Positions 1 to 13,924 of a DNA stretch of 64,000 bases are shown one piece after another. The position numbers were made by a program, and so were the translations under genes. Below the pieces are notes generated by a model, which was not told the origin of the DNA, did no database searches, and saw only the letters and a program-made list of their open reading frames with translations. Positions within the stretch are counted from its first letter, which is position 1. Every line of letters begins with the position of its first letter. The stretch comes from an uncultured Roseateles sp. Lineage in GTDB: Bacteria; Pseudomonadota; Gammaproteobacteria; Burkholderiales; Burkholderiaceae_C. Location: contig NZ_CAJYPS010000028.1 in the NCBI RefSeq assembly GCF_913777145.1, positions 1-64,000 of the forward strand. The letters run 5' to 3'.

Positions 1-1105
1 GTGCGGTGAAGGTTTCGCTGGTGATGATCTGACGGTCCAGCAGGATGTTGGCGAAGATGATCATGATCAGCGCCTTGGTCTGCAGCAGCCAGCCGATCAG
101 GCCGGCCTCGCCGGGCGCCCAGCGCAAGACCCGGCCCGCCAGGTGAACGCCGGCCAGCTTGCCGGCCACCGAGGCCAGCAGCAGCCAGGCCGCCGCCAGG
201 AAGACGGCTGAGCCGCCCACCGCCCAGTTGGTGCGCAGGCCGGTGGACAGGAAGAACACCGGCATCAGCACCAGCAGCACATGGCGGCGCAGGCCGTCGA
301 GCTGCTCGCGGTCGAACCACTCGGCGTCCAGGCTGGCACCGGCCAGGAAGGCGCCCACCATGTAGTGCAGGCCCGACCAGTCCGCCCCGAAGGCACAGGC
401 GGCCAGCCAGATCAGCGCGGCATACCAGCGGTCGGCCGCCGGCAGGCGGCGCATCAGCGCGCGGAACGCCAGGCCCACCAGCACGAAGGCCAGCAGGAAG
501 GCGAGCTGGCGGCCCACGCGCTGCCAGTCCAGCAGGATCAGCGCGAGCACGCCCCAGATCGCGATGTCGTCCAGGCTCGCATAGCGCAGGATGCGCTGGC
601 CCAGCGGCGTGCGCAGGATGTGCAGCTTCTCCAGGAACAGCACGAGGATGGGCAGCGCGGTCACCGCGCAGCTCATGCCCACGCCCAGCACGAACTGCCA
701 GGCCGTGGCCGCCGGGCCCTGCCAGCCCGGCGCGGCCAGCAGCACGAGCGCTGCGCCGCAGCCCAGCAGCAGCGGCAGGCCCAGCGCCAGGCCCGAGGTG
801 ATGCTGCTCTCGCGCCGGTGCTGCCAGGCGGCTTTCAGGTCCAGCTCGATGCCGGCGATGCAGACGAACAGCATCACCGCCCACCACGCGAGGCCGTTCA
901 GCGCCGCGATCACCGGCGGCGCGAACACGAAGCGGTAGTAGTCGGGGAAGGCCGCGCCCAGCACGCCCGGCCCCAGCAGGATGCCGGTCAGGATCTGCAC
1001 CACCACCAGCGGCGCGAAGTACTCGGTCCTGAACACCCGCCACAGCAGATAGGGCACGCTCAGGATGATGAGCATCGCGATCAGGAAGACTTCGGTGGTG
1101 TTCAT
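1..1105 (-). CDS. Monovalent cation:proton antiporter, CPA2/KefB type (partial, C-terminus off the window)
   Basis: The minus strand reads openly from an ATG at 1105 to the left edge without a stop, about 368 residues. The protein starts MNTTEVFLIAMLIILSVPYL and is a chain of about eleven hydrophobic helices, with a glycine-rich early segment (LTGILLGPGVLG) typical of the Na+/H+ exchanger domain of CPA2 antiporters, which exchange Na+ or K+ for H+ across the inner membrane. No TrkA-N domain is visible in the part present, so KefB/KefC versus a NapA-like Na+/H+ antiporter cannot be decided. It lies downstream of malQ in the same direction but is separated by a strong terminator, so it is probably its own transcription unit. 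Confidence 0.85.
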   Translation of the reverse strand, partial: MNTTEVFLIAMLIILSVPYLLWRVFRTEYFAPLVVVQILTGILLGPGVLGAAFPDYYRFVFAPPVIAALNGLAWWAVMLFVCIAGIELDLKAAWQHRRESSITSGLALGLPLLLGCGAALVLLAAPGWQGPAATAWQFVLGVGMSCAVTALPILVLFLEKLHILRTPLGQRILRYASLDDIAIWGVLALILLDWQRVGRQLAFLLAFVLVGLAFRALMRRLPAADRWYAALIWLAACAFGADWSGLHYMVGAFLAGASLDAEWFDREQLDGLRRHVLLVLMPVFFLSTGLRTNWAVGGSAVFLAAAWLLLASVAGKLAGVHLAGRVLRWAPGEAGLIGWLLQTKALIMIIFANILLDRQIITSETFTA

Positions 1106-1118
1106 GGACGGCGGGCGC

Positions 1119-1143
1119 AAAAAGGGGCTGCGACAGCAGCCCC
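1119..1143 (-). terminator. Rho-independent terminator after malQ
   Basis: Perfect 8-bp stem GGGGCTGC / GCAGCCCC (1124-1131 and 1136-1143, loop of 4) followed on the minus strand by five T (1119-1123). It sits about 40 bp after the malQ stop and just before the antiporter start, and so ends the glgPBX-malQ operon. Confidence 0.85.
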
Positions 1144-1183
1144 GGGGAACAGGTGGAGAAGCCTAACCGCGGCGCTGCGCGGC

Positions 1184-2691
1184 TCAGCCCGGTAGTTTCA
1201 GCAGGGCAAACGGCCCGCGGCCGGCAGCCGCGGTGATCAGGCCCAGCACGCGGGCGGGCTCGCTGCCCAGCCAGTCCCAGCGGAAGCGCCAGCCCCAGTT
1301 GCCGCCCAGCACGCCGGGCACGTTCATGCGGTGCTCGCTGCCCAGGCCCAGCACGTCCTGCAGCGGGTAGACCGCGATGTTGGCCACCGAGTTGGCGCAG
1401 CCGCGGATCATGGCCCAGTGCACGTCGTGCTCGCCGCAGGGCAGGTAGGAGCCGGCGAACGCGCGCTCGCGCGGGCTGGCCTGCATCCACCAGCCGCGCA
1501 CCGTGTCGTTGTCGTGCGTGCCGGTGTAGGCCACCGCCGCGCGCGGCCAGTTGTGCGGCAGGAACTCGTGGTCGCCCTCCCCGCCAAAGCCGAACTGCAG
1601 GATCTTCATGCCGGGGAAGCCGCAGCCGTCGCGCAGTTCATGCACGTCGTCGGTGATGAAGCCCAGGTCCTCGGCCACGATGGGCAGCGGGCCCAGCGCC
1701 TGCTTGATCGCGTCGAACAGTGCCATGCCCGGGCCGGTCACCCAGCGGCCCTGCGTCGCATCGGGGCTGCTGCCCGGGATCTCGTAGTAGCCGGCAAAGC
1801 CGCGGAAATGGTCGATGCGGAACACGTCGGCCTGGCCCAGCGCGCGCTTCACGCGGGCGGTCCACCAGGCGTAGTTCTCGGCGGCCATGCGGTCCCAGCG
1901 GTACAGCGGGTTGCCCCAGCGCTGGCCGGCCGCTGACATCGCGTCCGGCGGCACGCCGGCCACCACCGAGGTCTGGAACTCGTCGTCCAGGTGGTAGAGG
2001 TCGGGACGCGACCAGCAGTCCGCGCTGTCGTGCGCGACGAAGATGGGCAGATCGCCCATCAGGTGCACGCCACGCTCGTTGGCATAGGCCTTGAGCGCGC
2101 GGGCCTGCTCGTCGAACTGCCACTGCACGAACTGCCAGAAGGCGACTTCGCCCGCATGCTGCTTGCGCGCGGCCGCCAGCGCCTTGGGCTTGCGGCGCTT
2201 GAGGCCGTCCTCCCAGGTCCACCAGGGCTGGCCGTTCAGCGGCGAGCGAATCGCCATGAACAGCGCGTAGTCGTCCAGCCAGCCGGCCTCGGCCTGGCAC
2301 CAGGCGGTGTAGCGCTGCCGGTCGGCCGCGCTGGCGCCCGCGAAGAAGCCGGCGGCGGCGGCGCGCAGCTGCTGCTCGCGCCAGGGCGTCACGCGGCCAT
2401 AGTCCACGCGCTCGGCGCAGAAATCCGGCACCTGGGGCGCGGCCAGCCAGCCCTTGGCCACCAGCGGCTCCAGCGCCACCATCCACTGGCTGCCGGCAAA
2501 GGCGGACACGCCCTGGTAGGGGCTGTCGCCCGGGCCAATGGGCGTGGTGGGCAGCAGCTGCCAGATGGACTGGCCCGCACCCTGCAGCCAGTCCACGAAA
2601 CGGTAGGCGTCGGGGCCGAAGTCACCCATGCCGTGCGGGCCGGGCAGCGAGGTGATGTGCAGCAGCACACCGGAGGAGCGTTGGTTCAGGT

Positions 2692-2695
<4 letters not shown>
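1184..2695 (-). CDS. malQ: 4-alpha-glucanotransferase (amylomaltase)
   Basis: 503 residues, the usual length of bacterial amylomaltase (GH77), a cytoplasmic enzyme that moves maltodextrin chains between glucans and releases glucose from maltose and maltotriose. GH77 signatures are visible: DVFRIDHFRG with the nucleophile Asp (about residue 293), IVAEDLG with the acid/base Glu (about 340), and GTHDNDT (about 393), plus the N-terminal SGVLLHITSLPGPHG typical of the family. The reading frame is open upstream, but the ATG at 2695 is chosen because MNLNQRSSGVLL matches family N-termini and it forms an ATGA 4-base overlap with the glgX stop, indicating translational coupling. It is the last gene of the glgP-glgB-glgX-malQ operon. 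Confidence 0.96.
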
Positions 2696-4791
<2,096 letters not shown>

Positions 4792-4820
4792 CGCTGGACA
4801 GCCTCAACGCAGACGATGGA

Positions 4821-6995
4821 TCAGGCGGGCACGAGGAACAGCGTGCCCAGCGGGGGAAGGGTCAGGGACAGCGACGCGCGCCGGCCGTGGGCCGGGCGGT
4901 CGCTGACCGGCAACGGGCCCACGCCGTTGCCGACGTTGCTGCCACCGTAGTAGGCGGAGTCGGTGTTGAGCACCTCGCGCCAGGCGCCGATGTGCTCGGG
5001 CACGCCGATCTCGTAGCCCTCGCGCGGCACCGGCGTGAAGTTGCACACCACCAGCACCAGCTGGCCGGTGCCGTCGCGGCGCAGCCAGGCGAACACCGAC
5101 TGCTCGCTGTCGTGCGACACCAGCCACTCGAAGCCTATGGCGTCGCAGTCCAGCCGGTGCAGCGCGGGCCGCTCGCGGTAGAGGCGGTTGAGGTCGGTCA
5201 CCAGGCGCTGCACGCCGGCATGGCGCTCGTCCTGCAGCAGCGCCCAGGGCAGCGGCTGCTCGTGGTTCCATTCGGCGCGCTGCGCGAACTCCTGGCCCAT
5301 GAACAACAGCTTCTTGCCGGGGTGGCCCCACATGAAGCCGTAGTAGGCGCGCAGGTTGGCGAACTGCTGCCACTCGTCGCCCGGCATCTTGGCCAGCATC
5401 GCGCCCTTGCCGTGCACCACCTCGTCATGCGAGATGGGCAGCACGAAGTTCTCGCTGAACGCGTAGACCAGGCCGAAGCTCATCTTGTCGTGATGCCAGC
5501 GCCGGTTGATCGGGTCCTCCGCCATGTAGCGCAGGGTGTCGTTCATCCAGCCCATATTCCACTTGTAGTGAAAGCCCAGGCCGCCGGCATAGGTGGGCGC
5601 CGACACGCCGGGGAAGCTGGTGCTCTCCTCGGCCACGGTGATGGCACCGGGCAGTTCGCCGCCCACGCGCTCGTTCATCTCGCGCAGCAGCGCGATGGCT
5701 TCCAGGTTCTCGCGGCCGCCCTGCGCATTGGGAATCCATTCGCCGGGCTGGCGCGAGTAGTCGCGGTAGAGCATGGAGGCCACCGCGTCCACGCGCAGCC
5801 CGTCCACACCCCAGCGCTCCAGCCAGTACAGCGCGCTGCCGACCAGGAACTCGCGCACCTCGGTGCGGCCGAAGTTGTAGATCAGCGTGTTCCAGTCGCG
5901 GTGGAAGCCCTCGCGCGGGTCCGCGTAGTCGTAGAGATGCGTGCCGTCGAAATCGGCCAGGCCGTGGGCATCGGCCGGAAAGTGCGCGGGCACCCAGTCC
6001 AGCAGCACGCCCAGGCCCTGCTCATGGCAGGCCGCGACGAAGCGCGCGAAGCCCTCGGGCGGACCGAAGCGCGCGCTGGGGGCGTACATCCCCAGCGTCT
6101 GGTAGCCCCAGGAGCCGTCGAAGGGATGCTCGCTGACCGGCATCAGCTGCACATGGGTGAAGCCCAGCTCGGCCACGTAGGCGGGCAGCTGCTCGGCGAG
6201 CTGGTCCCAGTCCGGAAAACCACCGTTGGCCCCGCCGCGCCAGGACGGCGCATGCACCTCGTAGATGCTGATGGGCGCGTGGCGCTCGTTGGCCCGGGCG
6301 CGCGTGCGCGGCAGCGGGCTGGCCGGCGGCAGCGGCGCGACGATGCTGGCGGTGTCGGGCCGCAGCTGGGCGCGGCGCGCATAGGGGTCGGCCTTGAGCG
6401 GCAGCAGGCGGCCGTCGGCGGCCAGGATCTCGAACTTGTAGAGATCGCCCTCGGCCGCATGCGGCACGAAGATCTCCCACACGCCGGCCTCGTGGCGGCG
6501 GCGCATGGGGTGGCGGCGGCCGTCCCAGTTGTTGAAGCTGCCCACCACGCTGACGCGGCGCGCGTTGGGGGCCCACACCGCGAAGCGCACGCCGGCCACG
6601 TCGCCATGCGTGAGCGCCTGCGCGCCCAGCAGCTCCCAGGGCCGGCCGTGCTGGCCGGCGGCAAAGCGCTGCAGCTCGGCCTCGGCCAGCTGCGGCCAGA
6701 AACCGTAGGCATCGGCGTACACGCCCTCGCCGCCACTCAGCCAGCGCATGGCCAGCCGGTAGTCGAAGCGGTTCTTGCGCCGCGGCACCAGCGCCTCGAA
6801 GAAGCCCTCGCGGCGCGGCGTCAGCTCGACGATGGGCTTGCCGCTGCCGGCGTCCAGCAGCGTGACCGCCGCCGCATCGGGCTGCAGCGTGCGCATCCAC
6901 AGCCGGCCGTCGGCGGCCGGGTGCAGGCCCAGCACCGCGAAGGGGTCGGCATGCCGGGCCCCCAGCAGCGCGTCGAGATCGGCCTCGCTCAGCAT
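4821..6995 (-). CDS. glgB: 1,4-alpha-glucan branching enzyme
   Basis: 724 residues, very close to E. coli GlgB. It forms the alpha-1,6 branches of glycogen. The order is N1 domain ([22 protein letters not shown]), CBM48 domain ([20 protein letters not shown]), then the GH13_9 barrel with [38 protein letters not shown] (nucleophile Asp about 401), [11 protein letters not shown] (Glu about 454) and [10 protein letters not shown] (Asp about 521), spaced as in the E. coli enzyme. The gap to glgP upstream is 9 bp, so the two are co-transcribed. The synthetic genes glgC and glgA are not in this window. Confidence 0.97.
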   Translation of the reverse strand: MLSEADLDALLGARHADPFAVLGLHPAADGRLWMRTLQPDAAAVTLLDAGSGKPIVELTPRREGFFEALVPRRKNRFDYRLAMRWLSGGEGVYADAYGFWPQLAEAELQRFAAGQHGRPWELLGAQALTHGDVAGVRFAVWAPNARRVSVVGSFNNWDGRRHPMRRRHEAGVWEIFVPHAAEGDLYKFEILAADGRLLPLKADPYARRAQLRPDTASIVAPLPPASPLPRTRARANERHAPISIYEVHAPSWRGGANGGFPDWDQLAEQLPAYVAELGFTHVQLMPVSEHPFDGSWGYQTLGMYAPSARFGPPEGFARFVAACHEQGLGVLLDWVPAHFPADAHGLADFDGTHLYDYADPREGFHRDWNTLIYNFGRTEVREFLVGSALYWLERWGVDGLRVDAVASMLYRDYSRQPGEWIPNAQGGRENLEAIALLREMNERVGGELPGAITVAEESTSFPGVSAPTYAGGLGFHYKWNMGWMNDTLRYMAEDPINRRWHHDKMSFGLVYAFSENFVLPISHDEVVHGKGAMLAKMPGDEWQQFANLRAYYGFMWGHPGKKLLFMGQEFAQRAEWNHEQPLPWALLQDERHAGVQRLVTDLNRLYRERPALHRLDCDAIGFEWLVSHDSEQSVFAWLRRDGTGQLVLVVCNFTPVPREGYEIGVPEHIGAWREVLNTDSAYYGGSNVGNGVGPLPVSDRPAHGRRASLSLTLPPLGTLFLVPA

Positions 6996-7004
6996 GCCCG
7001 CGCG

Positions 7005-9512
<2,508 letters not shown>

Positions 9513-9552
9513 GCGGGCCGGCCCGCGTCAGGGCGCGGGCGAGAATGCTAAC

Positions 9553-9571
9553 TGAGGCTAGCCAAGCCTCA
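9553..9571. promoter_or_regulatory. Inverted repeat upstream of glgP
   Basis: TGAGGCT / AGCCTCA (9553-9559 and 9565-9571) with a 5-base spacer, 41-59 bp before the glgP start. It could be an operator or a leader hairpin of the glgP mRNA; no T-run follows, so it is not a classical terminator. Confidence 0.4.
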
Positions 9572-9596
9572 AGTATCGGGCAGCTCGCGGCGCATT

Positions 9597-9611
9597 TGTA
9601 GTTTGACTACA
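9597..9611. promoter_or_regulatory. HexR-like operator between glgP and malK
   Basis: TGTAGTTTGACTACA, a perfect 6-bp inverted repeat with a 3-base centre. It agrees with the consensus I recall for HexR (TGTARTWWWAYTACA), a regulator of the RpiR family, except for one G in the centre. It lies 85 bp before the glgP start and about 194 bp before malK, in the 292-bp divergent control region. The matching regulator candidate is the glucokinase-RpiR fusion at 24161. Confidence 0.6.
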
Positions 9612-9685
9612 TCGGGAAAACCCGCGCCAGCGTTTAAGGCCTTGATTTTAAATGACTTGCCAAGCAGCTTCACAGGCAAGCCCTG

Positions 9686-9721
9686 TTGTTGGCCCGGCCC
9701 GACGACTGTATATTCTCTACA
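9686..9721 (+). promoter_or_regulatory. Predicted sigma-70 promoter of the malKEFG operon, with a degenerate HexR-like box over the -10
   Basis: TTGTTG (9686-9691), a 17-bp spacer and TATATT (9709-9714, five of six to TATAAT) place the transcript start near 9721, about 84 bases before the malK GTG. A weak version of the palindrome, TGTATATTCTCTACA (9707-9721), covers the -10 and start point, a position suited to repression. Confidence 0.5.
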
Positions 9722-9804
9722 GAACCTGGCGCAGCCCCGAAAAGCAGCGCCTCAAACAACGTGAGACAAGCGGCCCGCACCGGCCGCAGAGAAGGGTGAG
9801 CCAA

Positions 9805-10932
9805 GTGGCAGAGGTCAGACTGAGCGGCGTGGAAAAGGCCTATGGCGACGTCCGCATCCTGCACGGCATCGACCTGGACATCCGTGACGGCGAGTTCATG
9901 GTCTTCGTCGGCCCCTCGGGCTGCGGCAAGTCCACGCTGCTGCGCTCCATCGCCGGGCTGGAAGAGATCACCGGCGGCCAGCTGAGCATAGGCGGGCGCG
10001 TCGTCAACGACGTGCCGCCGGCCGAACGAGGCATTGCGATGGTGTTCCAGAGCTATGCGCTCTACCCGCACATGAACCTGTTCGACAACATGGCGTTCGG
10101 CCTGAAGCTGGCCAAGGTGCCCAAGGCCGAGATTGAGACCGCGGTGCGCCATGCGGCCAAGATCCTGCATATCGAGCATCTGCTGGACCGCAAGCCCAAG
10201 GACTTGTCGGGCGGCCAGCGCCAGCGCGTGGCGATTGGCCGCGCCATCGTGCGCAAGCCCGAGGTCTTTCTGTTCGACGAGCCGCTGTCCAACCTGGACG
10301 CCGCGCTGCGCGTGCGCATGCGCTACGAGTTCGCCAAGCTGCACGAGGACCTGAAAACCACCATGGTCTACGTGACCCACGACCAGGTGGAGGCGATGAC
10401 GCTGGCCGACCGCATCGCGGTGCTGTCCGCCGGCCGGCTGGAGCAGGTGGGCTCGCCGCTGGAGCTGTACGAGCACCCTTGCAACCTGTTCGTGGCCGGC
10501 TTCATCGGCAGCCCCAAGATGAACTTCATCGCGGGTGAGCTGGTGGGCCTGGCCGACGGCCAGGTGGATGTGAAGCTGGCCGGCGGCCAGGTGGTGCTGC
10601 GCGCCCGCGTGGACGGCAGCGCCGCCCGCCTGGGCGACAAGGTCACGCTGGGCGTGCGCCCCGAGCACATCCGCCAGGGCGACGCCGGCCAGGGCAATCT
10701 GCTGCACAGCACCGTGGCCTTCGTGGAGTCGCTGGGCGGCACCACCTTCGCCTACTGCCCCTACCCCGGCGTGGAAGAGGCGCTGACCTGCCAGTTCGAG
10801 GGCCGCAACGGCAGCGACCGCCTGCGCAGCGGCCAGTCGCTGGCGCTGCACCTGCCGGCCGAAGCCCTCTATGTGTTCGACGCGGAAGGCCGCGCGCTGC
10901 GCCGCCTGGCGGCGCCGGAGCTTGCGGCATGA
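9805..10932 (+). CDS. malK: Maltose/maltodextrin ABC transporter ATP-binding subunit
   Basis: 375 residues. ATPase of the MalEFGK2 importer on the cytoplasmic face of the inner membrane. Walker A GPSGCGKST (residues 36-44), Q-loop FQSYALYPHM, signature LSGGQRQRVAIGRAI, Walker B VFLFDEPLSNLD and the switch His in YVTHDQVEAMTLADRI are all intact. The C-terminal third (after about 240) is the TOBE-type regulatory domain. The frame is open further upstream, but GTG at 9805 gives MAEVRLSGVEKAYG, the usual start, with AAGGG 8 bases before it. UgpC/MsmX-type ATPases are similar; the malEFG neighbours decide for MalK. The stop overlaps the malE ATG by four bases. Confidence 0.93.
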   Translation: MAEVRLSGVEKAYGDVRILHGIDLDIRDGEFMVFVGPSGCGKSTLLRSIAGLEEITGGQLSIGGRVVNDVPPAERGIAMVFQSYALYPHMNLFDNMAFGLKLAKVPKAEIETAVRHAAKILHIEHLLDRKPKDLSGGQRQRVAIGRAIVRKPEVFLFDEPLSNLDAALRVRMRYEFAKLHEDLKTTMVYVTHDQVEAMTLADRIAVLSAGRLEQVGSPLELYEHPCNLFVAGFIGSPKMNFIAGELVGLADGQVDVKLAGGQVVLRARVDGSAARLGDKVTLGVRPEHIRQGDAGQGNLLHSTVAFVESLGGTTFAYCPYPGVEEALTCQFEGRNGSDRLRSGQSLALHLPAEALYVFDAEGRALRRLAAPELAA

Positions 10933-12266
10933 CAAGGCCCCTCGTCCCGTCACGCCTCGCTGAACGCTCGCCTGCCTGGCCGGTCCCCCGCGGGGACGGC
11001 GATTCATGCCGGATCGACCGGCATGCACATCGCCTGACGGGCCGGCTTGGGAGCGGCCCAGCGCTCGGCCCGCTGAGAGTCTCAGCCGCGAAAGCGCTGC
11101 TGGCGCTGATCGCCGTTCAACTCTGTGTGCCGCTGGCCGTGCAGGCGGAAACGCCGCGCCTGCTGGTCTGGATCAATGGCGACAAGGCCTACAACGGCCT
11201 GCAGAAGGTGGGCAATGCGTTCGAGAAGGTCTCGGGCGTCAAGGTGGTGGTGGAGCACCCGGTGGATGCAACCGACAAATTCCAGCAGGCCGCCGGCGCC
11301 GGCAAGGGGCCGGACATCTTCTGCTGGCCGCACGACCGCGTCGGCGAATGGGCCAAGGCCGGGCTGCTGACGCCGCTGCGCCCGTCGGCCCGGCTCAAGG
11401 CCGAGGTCGAAGACCAGGCCTGGAGCGCCTTCACCTACCGCGGCCGTCTGTGGGGCTACCCGATCGCGATCGAGACCACCGGCCTGATCTACAACAAGGC
11501 GCTGGTGCCCCACCCGCCCGCCACCTGGGCCGAGCTGATGGCGCTGGACCGCCAGCTGGCCCAGCAGGGCAAGCACGCCATCCTGTGGGACTACAACAAG
11601 AGCTTCTTCAGCTGGCCCATCCTGGCCGGCCCGGGCGGGCGCATCTTCGAGCGTGATGCGCAGGGCGACTTCGACCCGCGCCGCGTGGGCGTGAACAACG
11701 CCGGCGCGCTGGCCGGTGCCGAGGTGATTGAGCGCCTCATCAAGGACGGCCACATGCCCCGGGGCGCTCGCTACGCGGAGATGGAGTCGGCCTTCGCGCG
11801 CGGCGAGATCGGCATGATGATCTCCGGCCCCTGGGCCTGGGACAACGCGCGCCGCGCCCGCATAGACATCGGCGTCGCCCCCATTCCCGCGGTGGTGGCG
11901 GGCAAGCCCAGCAAGAGCTTTGTCGGCGTGCTGGGCTGCATGATCGCCGCGCCCAGCCGCTACAAGGACATCGCCAAGGAGTTCATAGAGAACCACCTGA
12001 TGCGGCCCGAGGCGCTCAAGGTACTCGACGCCGACGTGCCGCTGGGCGTGCCAGCCAACAAGGCCTTCTACAACGAGCTGTCGGTCAACCCGCTGATCAA
12101 GGCCAGCATGATCAACGCCCGCAACGGCGAGCCCATTCCCAACATCCCCGAGGTGGGCCGCTTCTGGACCGCGATGGACGCGGCGCTGGAAGCCATCACC
12201 AACGGCCTGCAGGCGCCCAAGGACGCACTGGACGGCGCCGCCGCCCGCATGCTGCTCAAGCCATGA
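10929..12266 (+). CDS. malE: Maltose/maltodextrin-binding periplasmic protein (start uncertain)
   Basis: Periplasmic solute-binding protein that delivers maltodextrin to MalFG. The mature part starts near ETPRLLVWINGDKAYNGLQK and continues as a family 1 binding protein (DIFCWPHDRVGEWAKAGLL, YPIAIETTGLIYNK, GMMISGPWAWDN) at the usual length of about 370 residues. The 5' end is odd: the only ATG in frame (10929, ATGA overlap with malK) puts about 48 non-family, Arg/Pro-rich residues before a normal signal peptide (SAAKALLALIAVQLCVPLAVQA, residues about 51-73). No in-frame ATG, GTG or TTG lies nearer; a CTG at 11073 would give a perfect signal peptide but has no visible ribosome site. The extra stretch also holds a perfect hairpin (11005-11025). 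A CTG start, a frameshift in the sequence, or a truly long leader are all possible. Confidence 0.88.
   Translation: MTRPLVPSRLAERSPAWPVPRGDGDSCRIDRHAHRLTGRLGSGPALGPLRVSAAKALLALIAVQLCVPLAVQAETPRLLVWINGDKAYNGLQKVGNAFEKVSGVKVVVEHPVDATDKFQQAAGAGKGPDIFCWPHDRVGEWAKAGLLTPLRPSARLKAEVEDQAWSAFTYRGRLWGYPIAIETTGLIYNKALVPHPPATWAELMALDRQLAQQGKHAILWDYNKSFFSWPILAGPGGRIFERDAQGDFDPRRVGVNNAGALAGAEVIERLIKDGHMPRGARYAEMESAFARGEIGMMISGPWAWDNARRARIDIGVAPIPAVVAGKPSKSFVGVLGCMIAAPSRYKDIAKEFIENHLMRPEALKVLDADVPLGVPANKAFYNELSVNPLIKASMINARNGEPIPNIPEVGRFWTAMDAALEAITNGLQAPKDALDGAAARMLLKP
11005..11025 (+). repeat. Perfect hairpin at the malK-malE junction
   Basis: CATGCCGG / CCGGCATG (11005-11012 and 11018-11025) around a 5-base loop. 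It lies between the malK stop and the malE signal peptide. Intercistronic hairpins commonly protect mRNA ends in mal-type operons, which could explain this stretch if it is in fact untranslated. Confidence 0.5.
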
Positions 12267-13921
12267 CCGCCCTCCCCGCCTCGCCCGCCCCCTCGGGCGC
12301 GCCCGACCTCGACGCCTCGCCCATCACCCGCGCGGGCTACTCCGTGCGCCCAGCCACCTGGCTGGAGCGCCTGGCCACGCTGCTGCGCTGGCCGGCCACG
12401 GCCGCGCTGCTGCTGGGCATGCTCTACCTGGTGTTCCTGATCTACAGCGCCGGCCAGACGGCCTGGGCCGCCGGCGTGCTGACGCTGGGCAGCGCGGCCG
12501 CCTATGTCTACCTGTCGCGCGGGCCCTTCGCCTGGCGCTACCTGTTCCCGGGCCTGGCCGGCATGGGCGTGTTCATCGCCTTCCCGCTGCTCTACACCGC
12601 GCAAATCGGCTTCACCAACTACTCCTCCACCCACCTGCTGGGCGAGTCGCGCGTGCGCGCCTACCTGCTGGAGCAGCAGGATGCGGTGGAGAGCCAGGTC
12701 TTGCGCTACAGCCTGCACGCGGACGGCGCCGAGTTCCGGCTCGCGCTGCGTGACGCGGATGCGGCCGACGACGCGCCGCCGCGCTGGGTGTCGCCGCCAC
12801 TGGCCCTGCGCCGCGCCGGCAAGCCGCTGACGGTGGCGCTGACGCCGGCCGCGACCGAGCATCTGCCGCTGCAAAGCCCGCTGCAGGCCGCGCTGCCGCT
12901 GACCGAGCTGATCAAGCACCGCGACGCGCTGGCGGCGCTGACGCTCACGCTGCCCGACGGCAGCGCGCTGCACTACCTGGGCCTGCGCGAGTTCGGCCCC
13001 ACCCGACCGCTGTGGACCGCGCAGGCCGCCGGCAGCCTCAGGCGCGAGGCCGACGGCGCGGTGTTCCTGCCCAACCGCGACACCGGCTTCTTCGAGCGCC
13101 CGCTGCCAGACGGCGGCGTGGAGACGCTGCAGCCCGGCTTCAAGGCCTTCATAGGCTGGGGCAACTACGCCCGCATGCTGCTGGACGCCGACTTCCGCGG
13201 CCCCTTCCTCGCGATCTTCAGTTGGACCGTGGTGTTCTCGGCGCTGACCGTGCTGTGCGCCACCGCCATCGGCATGCTGCTGGCCGTGCTGCTGAACTGG
13301 GAGGGGCTGAAGTTCCGCACCACCTACCGCACGCTGCTGTTCCTGCCGTATGCGGTGCCGGGCTTCATCTCCATCCTCGTGTTCAAGGGCCTGTTCAACC
13401 AGAACTTCGGCGAGATCAATGCCATCCTGGACGCGCTGTTCGGCGTCAAGCCCGCGTGGTTTGCCGACCCGCTGCTGGCCAAGCTGATGCTGCTCATCGT
13501 GAATGTGTGGCTGGGCTACCCCTACATCATGATCCTGTGCTCGGGGCTGCTGAAGGCCATTCCCGCCGACCTCTACGAGGCCTCGGCCCTGGCAGGCGCC
13601 GGGCCGCTCACCAACTTCTTGCGCATCACCGCGCCGCTGATCATCAAGCCGCTGGCGCCGCTGCTGGTGAGCGCCTTCGCGTTCAACTTCAACAACTTCG
13701 TGCTGATCGCGCTGCTGACCGACGGGCGGCCGGACTTCCTGTCCACCAAGATCCCGGCGGGCCAGACCGACATCCTGGTCAGCTACACCTACCGCATCGC
13801 GTTCCGCGACTCGGGCTCGGACTTCGGACTGGCCGCGGCCATCTCCACGCTGATCTTCATCCTGGTCGCGGCGCTGTCGCTGATCAATCTGCGTCTGTCG
13901 GCGCGCGCACAACGAAGCTGA
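12263..13921 (+). CDS. malF: Maltose ABC transporter permease MalF
   Basis: 552 residues, inner-membrane permease of the maltodextrin importer. N-terminal helices (about 35-100) are followed by MGVFIAFPLLYTAQIGFTNYSSTHLL and then a large soluble insert (about residues 125-305), the periplasmic P2 loop characteristic of MalF. The C-terminal half carries the membrane domain (GPFLAIFSWTVVFSALTVLC onward) and the EAA loop EASALAGAGPLTNFLRITAP that docks into MalK. It starts in an ATGA overlap with the malE stop. Confidence 0.95.
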   Translation: MTALPASPAPSGAPDLDASPITRAGYSVRPATWLERLATLLRWPATAALLLGMLYLVFLIYSAGQTAWAAGVLTLGSAAAYVYLSRGPFAWRYLFPGLAGMGVFIAFPLLYTAQIGFTNYSSTHLLGESRVRAYLLEQQDAVESQVLRYSLHADGAEFRLALRDADAADDAPPRWVSPPLALRRAGKPLTVALTPAATEHLPLQSPLQAALPLTELIKHRDALAALTLTLPDGSALHYLGLREFGPTRPLWTAQAAGSLRREADGAVFLPNRDTGFFERPLPDGGVETLQPGFKAFIGWGNYARMLLDADFRGPFLAIFSWTVVFSALTVLCATAIGMLLAVLLNWEGLKFRTTYRTLLFLPYAVPGFISILVFKGLFNQNFGEINAILDALFGVKPAWFADPLLAKLMLLIVNVWLGYPYIMILCSGLLKAIPADLYEASALAGAGPLTNFLRITAPLIIKPLAPLLVSAFAFNFNNFVLIALLTDGRPDFLSTKIPAGQTDILVSYTYRIAFRDSGSDFGLAAAISTLIFILVAALSLINLRLSARAQRS

Positions 13922-13924
13922 ATC

